64,000 nt of DNA from NCBI RefSeq assembly GCF_025399195.1, contig NW_026252105.1, forward strand, positions 1 through 64,000, in the 5' to 3' direction. Within the stretch, counting starts at the first letter, position 1. Each line of letters begins with the position of its first letter. This DNA is from Umbelopsis ramanniana AG. Taxonomy: Eukaryota; Mucoromycota; Umbelopsidomycetes; Umbelopsidales; Umbelopsidaceae. A model generated the notes under the pieces. That model was given only the letters and a program-made list of their open reading frames with translations. It did not search any database and was not told the DNA's origin. The translations under genes were made by a program, and so were the position numbers. Positions 1 through 12,489 of the stretch are shown here, one piece after another.

Positions 1-31
1 TTCGCTCGCGCGCAGAATACTTTAGTATATG

Positions 32-78
32 TTATTGCGACGCGTTACTCGCTGACGCTCGTAACCCTTTCGCAATAA
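32..78. repeat. Imperfect inverted repeat (hairpin) upstream of the first gene
   Basis: Outer arms TTATTGCG (32-39) and CGCAATAA (71-78) are exact reverse complements. Inner arms GTTAC (44-48) and GTAAC (61-65) are also complementary, with unpaired stretches between them. It lies about 90 bases before the ATG at 165 and just upstream of a TATA-like box. It could be a foldback-element remnant or a regulatory hairpin; sequence alone does not decide. Confidence 0.55.
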
Positions 79-106
79 AAGATTCCTTAAAGTTCAATAT
101 CACTTG

Positions 107-114
107 TATAAAAG
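107..114 (+). promoter_or_regulatory. TATA-like box of the secreted Ser/Thr-rich protein gene
   Basis: TATAAAAG lies 51 bases upstream of the ATG at 165, a plausible spacing for a fungal TATA element with a short 5' leader. This is motif and position evidence only. Confidence 0.45.
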
Positions 115-164
115 TTCAATCTTTACGATAGGTGTCTCATCATTCACTCTAACGTATCTTGACA

Positions 165-698
165 ATGCGCTCAGCCATCCCCATTCTGTTTTGCTGCTTG
201 TATGCACTAAGCGCGGTTGACGCTACTCCCTTCTCAGAGAGAGGAAATGCTGAAATTCAGCAAGGTAGTGCCAAGGTTGTCGAACCTCAGAACTTTTGGT
301 CGGATGACAAGAGTGATGACGATGACAAGGATGACAAGGATGACCATCATGATAAAGACAGCGCCGATAAGTGTGCTTCCCGTTCGGTTTCCGTCTTGCT
401 TGGAACCAGCACTTTTTCCATTCCCTGCTTGGGAGCCGGCTCTATCGTTGATATTAATGGCCTTCTTGCAGCTGCCTTCCCTTCGCTTGTTCCCTCCCCT
501 ATGCCTTCTTCTGCTGCTCCCAGCTCTGTTGCTTCCAGCTCTGTTGCCTCCAGCTCTGCTGTTGATTCTTCATCTGCAAGCTCCGTCACTACCACCACTG
601 ACAGCACCACTGACAGCACCACTACCACCACCGATACCACCACTACTACCACTGCTACTACAACCACCGATGACAGCATTATTCCTCCGGCATTGTAA
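165..698 (+). CDS. Small secreted Asp-rich and Ser/Thr-rich protein
   Basis: A single-exon protein of 177 residues. The start is the ATG at 165; an in-frame TTG just upstream is not a likely start. The N-terminus (MRSAIPILFCCLYALSAVDA) is a clear secretion signal. A short acidic region of Asp/Lys/His follows (about residues 45-65). The middle has two cysteines, and the C-terminal half is almost only Ser, Thr, Ala and Pro, ending in Thr/Asp repeats typical of O-mannosylated surface or wall proteins. No C-terminal hydrophobic tail is present, so a GPI anchor is not indicated. I recognise no catalytic domain. Antisense reading frames across the low-complexity part are artefacts. Role in the wall or as a secreted mucin-like factor is inference. 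Confidence 0.75.
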   Translation: MRSAIPILFCCLYALSAVDATPFSERGNAEIQQGSAKVVEPQNFWSDDKSDDDDKDDKDDHHDKDSADKCASRSVSVLLGTSTFSIPCLGAGSIVDINGLLAAAFPSLVPSPMPSSAAPSSVASSSVASSSAVDSSSASSVTTTTDSTTDSTTTTTDTTTTTTATTTTDDSIIPPAL

Positions 699-2238
699 TC
701 GGATGAATCTCACACAACTTGCGCGTCGTCGTTTTTTATTGCCTTGCTTGTAACATATGCTCGTTTTGATCTCTCTATATTTCTCCTTACATATGGAGAA
801 AGAGTGTCATTAGACTATTCTTAGTGGACTGTAGAGCAGAAAAATATTTTTATGATTAAATAAACAACCCTCATAGTAATGAAATCAGCTTAACAGTACT
901 AGCAGTGACCATAGAAGTTGGAACAACACTGATCAAGAATTTGCCAACAACTTACCTTTTCTTTAAGTGCCTAGACTATCGAAAAAGAAGAACAGCGTTG
1001 GAAGACATTGCTGTCCGCACTGCGGACATGCTTTCTTCAGATTTATGAAGCACACTCGCAAGCCCTTGGGGTCGAATATGGCGTGCTGAAAAAGATAATG
1101 CTAATGATCTTATGGTGATATTCAATGAAGCGCTGCATCAAGCTCCAAAAAAAACACAGGCGCTGAGACTGTACCACTTTGTACGTTAAATGTTTCACAG
1201 TAATTGACAGAATTTTCGTTAGATGATGAAATAGAATGTTGCTTGGGAGATACCATTTTGAAAGATCAACTAAAATTTCGTTCGCAGCTTCAATGGCTCA
1301 ACCAAGCAATCTCAGTTACTACGCTTCTGTATTCTGGGTAATTGGACAGATATTGAATACTTGGCTTTTGTATTCCGCTATGAAAGAAAAGGTGAAAAAC
1401 AGTCTTGCAGGAGATTGTCCTAGTTCTTTGGACTAGACATACAATTGTTACGGAAGTCTGTTACTTTGAGAAATATTCAAATAAGGTTAACTAAGTTCTA
1501 GAGAAATACAACATGTGGATCAACTTTCTGCAAAGGAGATAATGAGGGCAGACAAAAGATTATTGTTCACGGCGTAAGCGCGTATATGCATACTGTATCA
1601 GCATTATGCGACTTTCATGACATTTTCTACATGATCTTTGTGCATACGTCTCCTTACGCAATTTCAGTGAATTTTCGTTCATTCATCCGAGTTTACATTT
1701 ACAGACTCTTTCCTTGAGAACACTTTGCATGCTTGAATGTATTTTTCAGTCGCTTAATAAATATGTAAGATGATGAGTGTTCCGATCAATAGCCAACAAA
1801 ACTTTCCGTTACAAATTGTACTTAGTGCAAAGGAATAGGCAACTGACGCATTTCCATGATCTCTAACTATGTATGCTAAAGTTGCAAGAGCAGTAGCTGA
1901 CACTGTTGATATATTACATCGCAGGTGACCCTTAAAGGTGCTTCAGAAACATAGGTATAAATCCGTGACCTTGCAATTCAGTGGAGGCTCTAAAACCAAA
2001 TATATGTGCGATGTGCCTATCTGCGGCATGATAACTTTGATGAGTGTATCAGCAACATGACGTTTTAAAATTTCCAACCACAACTTAAATGAATGAAAAA
2101 ATGTTTCTTTAAACTTAGGTGTGAGAATCACATCACTGAACATGACCTCCATTTCCTAAAATACAGCCCGTTTGCAGTAAGTAGGTAGTAGTTGATGTCA
2201 AATTAATATACAAGCAAGCAGGATCATCTAGATGCTAT
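699..2238. other. Gene-free spacer
   Basis: No supported gene in 1.5 kb; the open frames (for example 1236-1436 plus, 1943-2152 minus) are short and lack recognisable domains. A perfect palindrome GTCCGCA-C-TGCGGAC sits at 1013-1027. The 3' end of the sensor kinase gene lies at the right edge. Confidence 0.5.
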
Positions 2239-5200
2239 TTACAAGGTTGCCGTACTAGAATGCATACAGTGGTTCCTTATGGCAGCCACTAGACGCTCCA
2301 TTATCAAAGGCTTCGTAAGGTAGTCCTCCATACCGTTTTGTTCCGACGCTTTTCGCGCAATTGCTCTCACATCAGCTGTCAATGCAAATATGGGCATTCT
2401 GTTCAGATTATCTGTAGCTTCGATATGGCGAATGCGTGCCGCTGCTTCAGGGCCATCACACTGATAATCATGGAGTTAGGATAAAGCCATGGCGTTCAGA
2501 AAAAGCATAGCATGAAATTTACCTTGGGCATGTGATGATCGAAAATTGCAAAAGAGAAATGATCTCTTTTACTGGACGTAAATATATTTATAGCCTCTTC
2601 TCCATCCTTCACACTTTCAACTGCAAATCCAAGTTTTTGAAGCTGTCTAACGAGCAGTTTCTGCGCAACGGGGTTATCTATGGATTGGTGTTAATAAACC
2701 AGGTAGTTACGATGGCAATTGCATTACGCATATATACCTTCTGCAATCAAAACATTGTTGTGTGTACTAATCCAAACTTCTTCCTTCACAGTCCAGAATG
2801 TTTTATTCCTCGACCCTGAACTTGGATTTGGTTTGGTTTCTTCCTTTACTTCCCGTTGGGATATCGGTACCGATAGTATTTCCAATAGAGCTTTCGTGAA
2901 AACCTCTCTGCGAAGCGGCTTAGTTATTCTGGCGCTGGGTGTATACTCCTTCCAGTAATTTTCATCTCCAAGTAGTCTACGGTGCCAATCAACAGAGGAA
3001 TGATATAAAACTATTGTTTCGCAGGTCAGCTTTTTTGTTTTGATTAGCGATTGGAGTTCCTCACAAAGACCTGGCTGTTGTATCAATGGCAGATCTATAA
3101 TCAACAAATCGATACTGTGACAGTCTGAAAACAGATCATTTGTGAGTTCTTTCACAGTAATTGTCAAATCTGGCGTCATTGATTGGACCATCTTCGCAGT
3201 TGGTAGGTGTGTAGTGGCCAGAAGAATTTTGTTGCTGCTGAGCTTTTTCAAATGAGAGTTCGACCTTGTCAACTGCGTGGGATAAACGCATTTAACTTGA
3301 ACGGTAAACCAAAAGGTTGAGCCTTTGCTCTTTCCTTCAGATATCACTCCTATTGAACCAGACATGAGTTGTATCAACTGCAAACAGATTGAAAGACCTA
3401 GTCCAGTTCCACCGTAAAGCCTAGTTGTACTGCCGTCGACTTGAGCAAAAGGCTCAAAAAGACCTTTTTGCTGTTCAGGAGCAATTCCAATACCAGTATC
3501 AATGACTTCAAAACGAAGAGTTGCATACACGCCATCCTGATGTGTATCTCTGCTATCAAGCTGACAATTCACCTGGACATCTCCATTTTTTGTGAACTTG
3601 ATGGCATTACCTATGAGATTGAGGAAAATTTGTCGTAGTCTAGCAGCGTCGGCTAATACAGTACTCGGCACCTGATGGTCGACAGAGTATGTTACATTGA
3701 CATTGTTTTGTATGGCCAACGAAGCCATAACATCAATGGCGTCAGCAATAACGTCAGGTACACTGGTGGGGCCAAGGTCTAGTAAGGCTTTATGCGCCTC
3801 AAGCTTACTGAAATCCAGTAAATCGTCTATAATCTTCAGTAACATTTGACAAGATTCTTTGGCGGTTTCAACGATATCCAACTGCTCATCGTCTAAATCA
3901 GTTTCCGTTAACAGTGATATCATGCCGTAAAACCCAGCAAAAGGCGTTCGTAGTTCATGCGATATGGTCGCCAAAAAGTTGGATTTGGCTCTATTCGCCT
4001 TTATAGCTGCCTCTCTGCTTTCTTTGGCGTCTCTCAAAGCAATTTGCTGCCTCTCGATCATCTTTGCGTTATCCTTCATAGCGCCTTGAAGACTGTTGAA
4101 AAGCCTTGCGTTGGTGACGGAGATGCCAATTTGCCTAGTCAGAGCCTGTAATGATCTTACTTGTCTTCCTGATAGGTACTTTTGGTAAGTTTCGATGAAG
4201 ACACATCCTATCAATACCCCTTTGTAAAGAATTGGCGTGCAAATTGCAGACTTGATAGAGCAGTATTCATCCAAGAAGGTTGTTCTTGTCATCGAGTCTG
4301 TGACAATTGTCGGCTCGGAAACTTGCATGGTATGGAGAGCAATACGAACCAGAACATGGTCTATAGAGCTTTCTAACCTTTCTGGAGGAGATAGATATCT
4401 GCAGCCAGAAGTTTTAGAACCTTTGCCCACAATGTTCAATTCTGTGCCATCCTTGACGATAATGACACCGCTATCTGCGCCTGAGCTTTCCAGAATTACT
4501 TCGAGCATTTGCTTCATGAGCAAGTCAAAATTCATCTCACTGGATATAATCTGACCACTCTTGAGAATAGAAGCCAGATCAGCAATTTCCAAAGACATCA
4601 AGTTTTCGTCTGTTTCCCCATATTGAAAAGATTCAGTAGATTCCTTTGCACTTGAACGCTCAACGTTTATATCAACTCTGGCAAATTCAGTCTGAACTGA
4701 GACTTCTATAGGCAAGGAATCTATCAATTCCAAATCCTTGTGATAACCTCGTAATTGACGAGCTTTTCCATATGAGCCGTGAGCACTATAAGCCGACAGT
4801 GCTTTTTGTAGCATAGCCTCGGCTACGAAAGTGTTATCTTGTCGTATATGATGTTCGCCAAGCAGCTCATAAAACAATGCAATTTCGACGTTCCAGCCAC
4901 CGGCTCGAGCCAATTTCAAAGCCTTTTCGTAATGTTTTTGTGAGATGTGTAGTTGATTGTCCAAAGAGGCCAGCTCTGCATCAAGAGCAATCACATACAT
5001 CTGATAGTTGATAGGCGATATCTGCGACCATTCTTCAATCAATGACTTGTTTACACGAATTTGCTCCATGTATCGCACCCGCACATCATCCGCGACTGTT
5101 TTCTGGTGCAATTTTCGAATGAGCGAAAGGCTGAAATAAAAAAGCATCCAACGAGTGTGACGATGACATGGCTGGCTGTCCAAAATGTTGAAGCATTTAA

Positions 5201-8200
5201 AGGCGAGCTCGATAGCAAAATCGTCGTGACCAAACATATATAAGCACATTATCTTGTACGAATAATGCCAGTTCATGACTGCATCACTTTGTTCTCCGGT
5301 TGGAAAAGATTCCTCGATGAAGTCATTGTCATTGTACTCGTCATCGTCGAAAATGCCTTCTGCAGTGCCGTAAGTTTTTCCTTGTAAGGCGAGAATGTTT
5401 CTTTTAACTGCCTTGATCAAGTTATAACTCTCAGTTGAGGTTGTCCAACTGTTGATGTAGAGGGTTAAAACAAAAATTTCTTTCATAAGGCACTACAATC
5501 AATGCATACTCTTACTTTCTAATCTTGACACTACTGTCCCAAGCTTCCTTCATGACTTGATCCAATGGCATACCACTAAAATACATGGCAACTGCAATAC
5601 GTACAGGAATATATCGTGCAAACATAGCATCGCCAGAGAGAACAGCATTGTCATATGCTGCTCGCAAAGGTGCTATGTCTTTCTCGATGTGATTGTTGAA
5701 AGTGCTCATAAAGGTATAATAGTAAAAGGCGGTCCGTGCCTTTTGGGAGTGATTTCCATACTTCTCACTAATTTGAAGACCTAATTGCGCAATGTCACAA
5801 CCGAATTGGTATTTTCCGTATCTTGTCGCAATAAAAGGTGCAAGGATAGTGAACGCGGTCCCAGAAGCCACGGAAAGGCCATGTTTGAGAGACGCTTCTA
5901 TTATGGTAATTGTATTCGCAAATAGTGAGGTATGCTCGCCTTTCCAGAAAAGAGAAATACATCTATGGTGGAAGGTAATTAATACAGGTAATGAGATTGG
6001 CATACCACATTTGATCATACTTACAGTTGTTCCATGTTCACCATGGTAGCATGCAAAATAGGGTCTTGAGAAGGTTCAATACTCAGTATGTTATCCATTC
6101 CAATCGCCGATATCTCATGTTCAAGTCTATTGTACGATTTGTCAACTTGTTCCTTCTGTGCCTGTCTTGCAACCGTGATGAGACCCAAGTCGTCAATGGA
6201 GATTTCCAAGAGTTTAATACTCTCTTCGTATTTTTTGGAAGCATAAAGATGCAAATAAATCACTTTATAAGCGCGTGAGCGATCGATGCCGTTCCTCGCC
6301 TTGTAAATAATTTCGTCAGCTGCAGCTCGACTGTCGGCCTGATGAGCAAAAAAGCAGTGTAATTGAGAGAGGTTGTGATAAATATGCAGCGTTTCATCGT
6401 AGCTGGAATCTTCACCGTCAACCCAAGGTGATGGTGCTAATAGTGCGCGTGCGGATTTGCAGTACTTCAATGCCATATCCTGTACCCCATTTGCATTAGC
6501 CTTATCCATCGCTTGGACTAGAATTTTTCGATAGATGGCTTTCTTTTCCAATTTGCTTATGATCCGGAATGCTCCAAGTAAATGGTTTGCTACCCAAAAG
6601 ACATCAAGGCTAGATTCCGTGGCATAGCGTTGCGCAATTTTGCTTCGCATATTTGCTTTCTGCTCCTCATCGATCATCGTTGCAGCGGCGCGTAAATATC
6701 GCTTGTGTGCAAAAGTATAATCATCTAGTCCAGAAGCATGGATGAAGCCATGTTCAAGGGCATGTTGTAGACCAAGTGAAGATTTTGACATGGAGTCAGT
6801 AGATGATTCCTCGTCGTCCGAGTCGCATAGCTCTAATGATGTACCATCCAAATTATGCTTATAATCATCGGCCGCCATAAGCTGAGATACCGTTTGAAAC
6901 GAAAAGTTCATTCCCATTAGAGATGCCCATTTCAACAATTCCTGACCTTCCACTGGCATACTTTCTATTTGTGACTTAATTGCAATACGAGTTTAAATGA
7001 CTGAACAAGTGAATAAAAAGGTATGAAGCAATGACTTACGGCGATATAGTCAGTATCAGAAACCGGTTCATCGCTATCTTGATTTACAGTTGTAGCTGCT
7101 CGAAGCTCTTCAAAATCATAATCCTGTTGACATAAACGCAGCGTATCAGAGAGGTAAGCAAAAATAAAAGTCAATTTGCCAAATTACTATACCCAATACT
7201 GTTCGTCTACGTCGTAGTAAATTATATTGCGACTCGCCAAACTCTTGAGCAGTTGTGATATTTTATAGGCATTGCCCAAAGAATCACGGTATATCAAATC
7301 CACCATAGGTAACAGGTCGGCGCGATCAGTAAATTCTTTGCGGTTGAATGAGGCTGCAATTAAGGTTACAATATCTGAATATTCCAATGGAGGAAGCTTG
7401 ATGTCTACAAGGCTCTTGTTAAAGTATTGAGCGAAAAGCTGAAGTGCTGGAGTTATTTCGTCAGTTCGATAGGTAAATACAAGTACAAGTCTGCGGTTGG
7501 TAGTGGCAATGGTATTCAGGAGTTCTAGAGAAGATTCGTCGGTGTGATGCAAATCATCAAAAATCTGTTTGGGTAAAGGCAGCCATAAGAGATTAGCAAT
7601 GGCTAAGTCGAATTGTAGTAGGAGAACTATCGGCACTTACTATGGTACAAAGCCTGAAGGTGGTCAAGGCACGAAAGATGCTTGAAATGGCACGATGATA
7701 CAATGTTTTTGTTTCAAAAAATGTTGCTACGTGATGAAACCCTGTCCTTAAAGGTTCATCGCGGTAATTGAAAAACTCGCCAATATCTTCAAGTTGATCC
7801 AGAACTTCAGCAGGCAAGCCACGAATATCCCGGAATCCACTTTTACGCAAACAGTGATCCAGAATTGATTTGAACAGCTCAATCTCCTCGTCAGATTCAG
7901 ATAGCACCCTTCGCAATAGATGCTTTAAGCTCAGCAACACATAATGGTAAGGGGAAACTTGCAGAGAATTCAGACTAGCTGTAGCAACATAGCCATGGCG
8001 CCGGGCGTACTCTTGACCGCATAGCGTGATCTTGGTTTTCCCTGTGAGAATAGTCAGAAAATTGATGTTGTCGAGTAATGTACATTGTGGTATTACACTG
8101 CATTTAAAACCATACTATCTGTTACTTACCAATACCTTCATCTCCATGTATAGCTATCACCGTTGCATTTCTCGCTTCAGCTTTCTGAGTGGCTTCTTCG

Positions 8201-9618
8201 TCGTCACTGTCTATCTCTTGCAGCTCTTGGAGGTCTTCATACTCGTCAATTACATTCGCAAAATAGCTACGTGAGCCATCGGAGACAATGGTTGGAGGAC
8301 TACTTTGATTAGAACTGTTGCGACGATCGGCTGCAGCTCTAATGGCGTTTGAAATCGTATGTAGCTCTGCAGTTCTTCCGACGGTCTTATTCGACATCTC
8401 AAAGCTGAAGGAATTATTATCGACACCTAATTCGAAGTTGATATCTCGGAGTGCAGCTTCGCCCTCCACCGCCTGTAACCGTACTAAATCTGCATGCAAT
8501 GAGGTGACATATTGATATCGATCATGTGGATACTAATTGGTGGTTGTTAATAGAAAGTTGATTGTCGACTCTATGGAGATATCTGTGCACTTACTTTGCT
8601 TGTAAGCTTCTCTACAATAGCCCAAATGATTGGAGGATACGTTGCCTTCAGTTCTTCAGTCAATGGCAGTGGTTTCGTCAAAATATTACGCAAAATTATC
8701 CTTGGGTCTTGATCCATAAATGGTAAACCTTGGCTAAGCATGAAGAAAAAGGTGATACCAAGACTGTATAAGTCTGTCCGATTATCTACTTGATATGCCG
8801 TTTGACCAGTTTGTTCAGGAGCCAAGTAAGCCAACTGTTCGTTTGACATGGTCTGCGAAAACTGCTTTCGCATATGCATTCTGTCCATTATGGATATGAT
8901 TGATTCTGGGGCACGACTGCTAGTCTCAAAATCCCAGATTTTTCTAATATTCTTGGAATCAGGCTGATATAGGAATGAAGATGGCCGTATACCAGCGTGG
9001 ACGACTAGTGTCATTCTGGAGCATTAAACAAGGAATCTGCCTACAGGCCATACTGCGAAGATCGACATACCTTTGTGAGAGTGAATGTGACCGAGACATT
9101 CACAAATCTGCACTGCTAGTTTGAGGAAATTTCTAATGGTTTGATATCGTGCGTACGGCGTCGAGCCTAAGGACAGCAGCTTGCCATCGTATACTTTGTA
9201 ACCTGCAATGGAAGATCGAGTCTTAGTCCCCTTTAAATCATGTACAATGCATGTTGCTTTCGTCCTGTTCCGTACCGTCATCCTCAAAAACTAAGGCGGT
9301 TATTTCTTCTGAAATTAGCTCGATCGGTTTAACAAGGTATTGGCCGTCTACTTTCGACGCTGATAATCGTGTTGTTATCTGATATTCGTTTTCAAGCTTG
9401 TTGGCATATGTGGAGAGTTTGACTATGACTGGCTGCTTGTCGCTTAACCTAGGAAGCTGTTGTCAGTTTCTTTTAAAAACAATACTACTGCGTCAAGTAT
9501 ATGATCCTAACCGGTAGCCACTCGCTATAGCAACAGGCGCTAGTTCGTCATGATAATCGATTTGGTCGAGTTGATAGCTTGATTTTAGTGACGTACAAGC
9601 GTCTAATGGCACTACCAT
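2239..9618 (-). CDS. Hybrid histidine kinase with N-terminal protein-kinase-like domain (group X type)
   Basis: Thirteen exons (9618-9512, 9448-9276, 9202-9072, 9005-8595, 8532-8130, 8041-7641, 7564-7193, 7123-7040, 6974-6025, 5962-5516, 5448-2738, 2677-2523, 2460-2239) join in frame to about 2188 residues. Order: protein-kinase-like domain (1-280), P-loop ATPase (Walker A GDEGIGKTK near 408, Walker B-like IIFDDLHH), a long helical TPR-like region, GAF (about 1450-1615), HisKA (ISHELRTPF, His near 1658), HATPase (NLIGNAIKF near 1771, DTGIGI, GGTGLGLSI near 1841) and receiver (AEDN, phospho-Asp near 2110 in FDHHMP, Lys near 2165 in LTKP). This matches the Mak2/Mak3 and Chk1 family of fungal oxidative-stress sensors, which signal through a His-phosphotransfer protein. 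The kinase-like domain lacks the HRD aspartate (VVHAGIRPSS), so it is probably a pseudokinase, while all His-Asp relay residues are intact. No membrane segments seen; probably cytosolic. Confidence 0.93.
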
Positions 9619-12489
9619 GGTAGAGCAAATGCGAATATGATGGCAGACAGTTGGTGGAGAAAGAACCAAAAAAAAAAATCACAAATAACCGGCCGATAGA
9701 TTGTAAGTGGTAGGACAGGTTAGCACCTAAACTTTCAAAAGCTTTATTTCCCACTTTCGTCATCTACCTTTGTGGCGCGGATTGAAACTCAAACAGACCT
9801 AGGCAAATGTCTAGGCTGTAGCCCTGATTTTCTTTTTAAAATATCATATCCCATTGCCTATGGTCCTTCTCCCACTGACTCCATTTCGGCCCACAGAATC
9901 AAGCGCTTTCACCACTATTATTGCAGGTGCAAGAAAAATTAACATCTTCATACATGATCCATTGAGAATTTTAATATGTCGGTTCGCAACACAGGCCACT
10001 CGTTTCTCGCTCTACCAAGTGAAATATATACTCCGACTAAGCGTCGGGAGAAGTCTAGGGCTCTATTGAGGAAGTCCAGATTTTATTGGTTTGTCGCTGA
10101 CAATCTTGAAGCATTCACCTGAGCCATTAATCCCGACATATAAATGGAATGAAATATGGACATTTACAGTACACATTGATATAAGGCAAGATAATATTGT
10201 CTACTACAAGTATTTTCGCAACCTTTCAATTCAGGGTAAAATAAATCCATTGGTTAAGTTCCATCAACTAAAATTTTCAAGCCCTTTTTCTCTTCATACG
10301 ATTTAGAAAAGTTCATTTTGGGAAACACTTGACTCAATGCAAATATGGGCAAGTATGGATCGAATTAGCCTTCCAGAATAGGGTGGTTTGTAAACTAAGA
10401 AAATCCCACTGACAGTTAAATGTTTGCAGATCATTGGGTTGGGTTTCGGAGTTGTCTGATCTTGACGATGACACCACCAACTCAGGATACTGGCAAAATA
10501 CAAGCCACCGCCCACGGTTGGCAGCTTTCATGTGTCTGATATATGTCCAGCGATGGTGAAAATATCATCATATGCGCTCGATGTTGTAAGGAACAGCAAA
10601 CCCTCTAGGAAAAACCATATTAATTCTGCCTAGAAAGCACCCGCATGCTTCTGTTTAGAATACAAACGAGAAAGGCTAAGCTGATTAGATTGAGACCATA
10701 ACTTAAAGATTGGACCAGCCTATCCTCCGTCAATCATTTAGACTGGTATCTTAGGCCATGGAGAGTACGCTGGGGTGACACCTACCATGATGGTGCTCAT
10801 TGGTTTGCGCCTGCGAACGTTGCTGTGCAAGTACATGTTGTATCATCTGGCCTTGCTCGGCCAACTGAGCGGCAAAGGCACTGCTTGTAGCTGCAAGGTC
10901 TTGTTCTGCCATTTGTTACGTTAATGTTTCGTTGCAATGTTGAACAAGCGAAAGAAAATGAGTCAATGTTGTTAGGATAATTATTTTTCCCTTTTACCAT
11001 AATTTCATTGCTATCTGAAATAAGAGAAGCTCATGTTCATTTTAATACCCGGCCTGAAATAATCAAATTTGTATTTACACAGAAAAAATTACATTTGTTG
11101 TAGATAGTGTGGTGAACAACTGAATGCTTCTAAACACTTTAAATGCAACATAGACCCACACTATTTGACCCAAGTTCCATACTACAAGAGGTCTCCAGTT
11201 TGAACATTGCGTCTGACTTTCATTCGCGAGACTAAAAATGATAGTAATCGATTAAAGTGCACAGTATTTTCCAGTTTAATCGGCTGTTTGCAATTCTTGT
11301 CTTGTACTATCTTGCGTTCTATATGTATACGAATGCTCGAGGGTATATGTATGATTTTTTACATAGCAAAATATAAAATGTAAACTTACGATCTTGAAGA
11401 AGTACATGACCATCATTTGATTATTTCTGTACAAGATTTTGAAAAAAAAAAAAAAAAAAAGTTACAGGACAGCTTCACCATTAATGCACTTCTAAGGTAC
11501 GTGGTTAATCTAGGACAGCTTAAGCTACTCTAAGTGGAGCGAGGCATATTTGGTGAGAAAGTGGCTTGAGATATCTGCAATAAGTTATATCAAACACAAA
11601 ATGTAACTGAGGCTTCCGTAAAAATGGTAGATTTATATGACGAATTTTCCAAGGTTGTTGTACTTTGTAAGACTATTGAATTTCGCGGGAGATAAGGGAA
11701 TAGCAATAGAATTTTTTCAATGCTTCTATTGACTGTACTCACCGTATATCTACATTTTTGAACAGCCTTCTCGACCTTGAAGATTTGTGATTGACGACCA
11801 AAAGCTACTAGCTGTAGGGCAATTTGTCTCGCTCCATAGCTGGCGAGCCTTACATATTCAAATAGACAGGTGGTGCAAGATAATACGATCTTTTCATTTA
11901 GAAATATTGTTAAGATAAATTTTTGGTAAACTCTGCTATTGCAATCCACTACTTATGACATTCCATTTGGATGAGAGTTTGATGCATATTCCTGAAAGCT
12001 GAGTCCCCGGTACCGCTTTTTAAATTTTATAGGCCCACATAGAACGCTGATATTTGCACCGGTTCTTAGCCGAGACTAGACCCCTTCCATAGCCGTAAAC
12101 TAAAATTTTATATGCTGTACTATTACAAGCATGATAGATTACTCTTGATTATGACCTTTAATTGAGTGATGCGCCGTAATAAATCGCCGTTGATTTGGTT
12201 CTTTGCAACGTCCCAATTTTCCAAATGCAGTAACTTTTCATGGTGTTTTGAGATTCCGAACGATTCATTCAATACCTTATATCGTCAATATCAGCATTAG
12301 TATACATCTTTGAGTAAAAATGACTGCAAGCTATGTAAAAGAAAGATTCAAGCGAGTTTATCGAAGACACTTGGTTAACGAACGTGCCCCTGAACACGCG
12401 ACCTCTTTATTGCGGTAAGGTCGGATATCGAAATCTCATAAAGCTTTCATTCTCCTGTGCAACCTCCTTTAGAGTAACTTTTGTTCATC
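9619..12489. other. Largely gene-free region with weak ORFs and an A18 tract
   Basis: Nearly 2.9 kb without a convincing gene. It holds a 53-codon minus-strand ORF (10751-10912), a minus-strand open frame at 11590-11949 with good splice-donor sequences, and a poly-A run near 11443-11460. The 5' regions of the sensor kinase (left) and the Mso1-like gene (right) are included, so it is also the divergent promoter region for both. Confidence 0.5.
10751..10912 (-). CDS. Possible small protein or first exon, unknown
   Basis: Fifty-three codons starting MAEQDLAATSSAFAAQLAEQ, rich in Gln and Ala and predicted helical, ending in a short tail after three histidines. The codon usage looks protein-like and a GTAGGT donor-like site follows the His codons, so it may be the first exon of a longer or decayed gene. 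No downstream exon could be assigned. It could equally be a gag-like remnant of a retroelement. Very uncertain. Confidence 0.2.
   Translation of the reverse strand: MAEQDLAATSSAFAAQLAEQGQMIQHVLAQQRSQAQTNEHHHGRCHPSVLSMA

Noticed and set aside
347-679. 110-codon minus-strand ORF over the first gene
   Set aside because: Val-rich antisense of the Thr/Ser repeats of the secreted protein; pure shadow.
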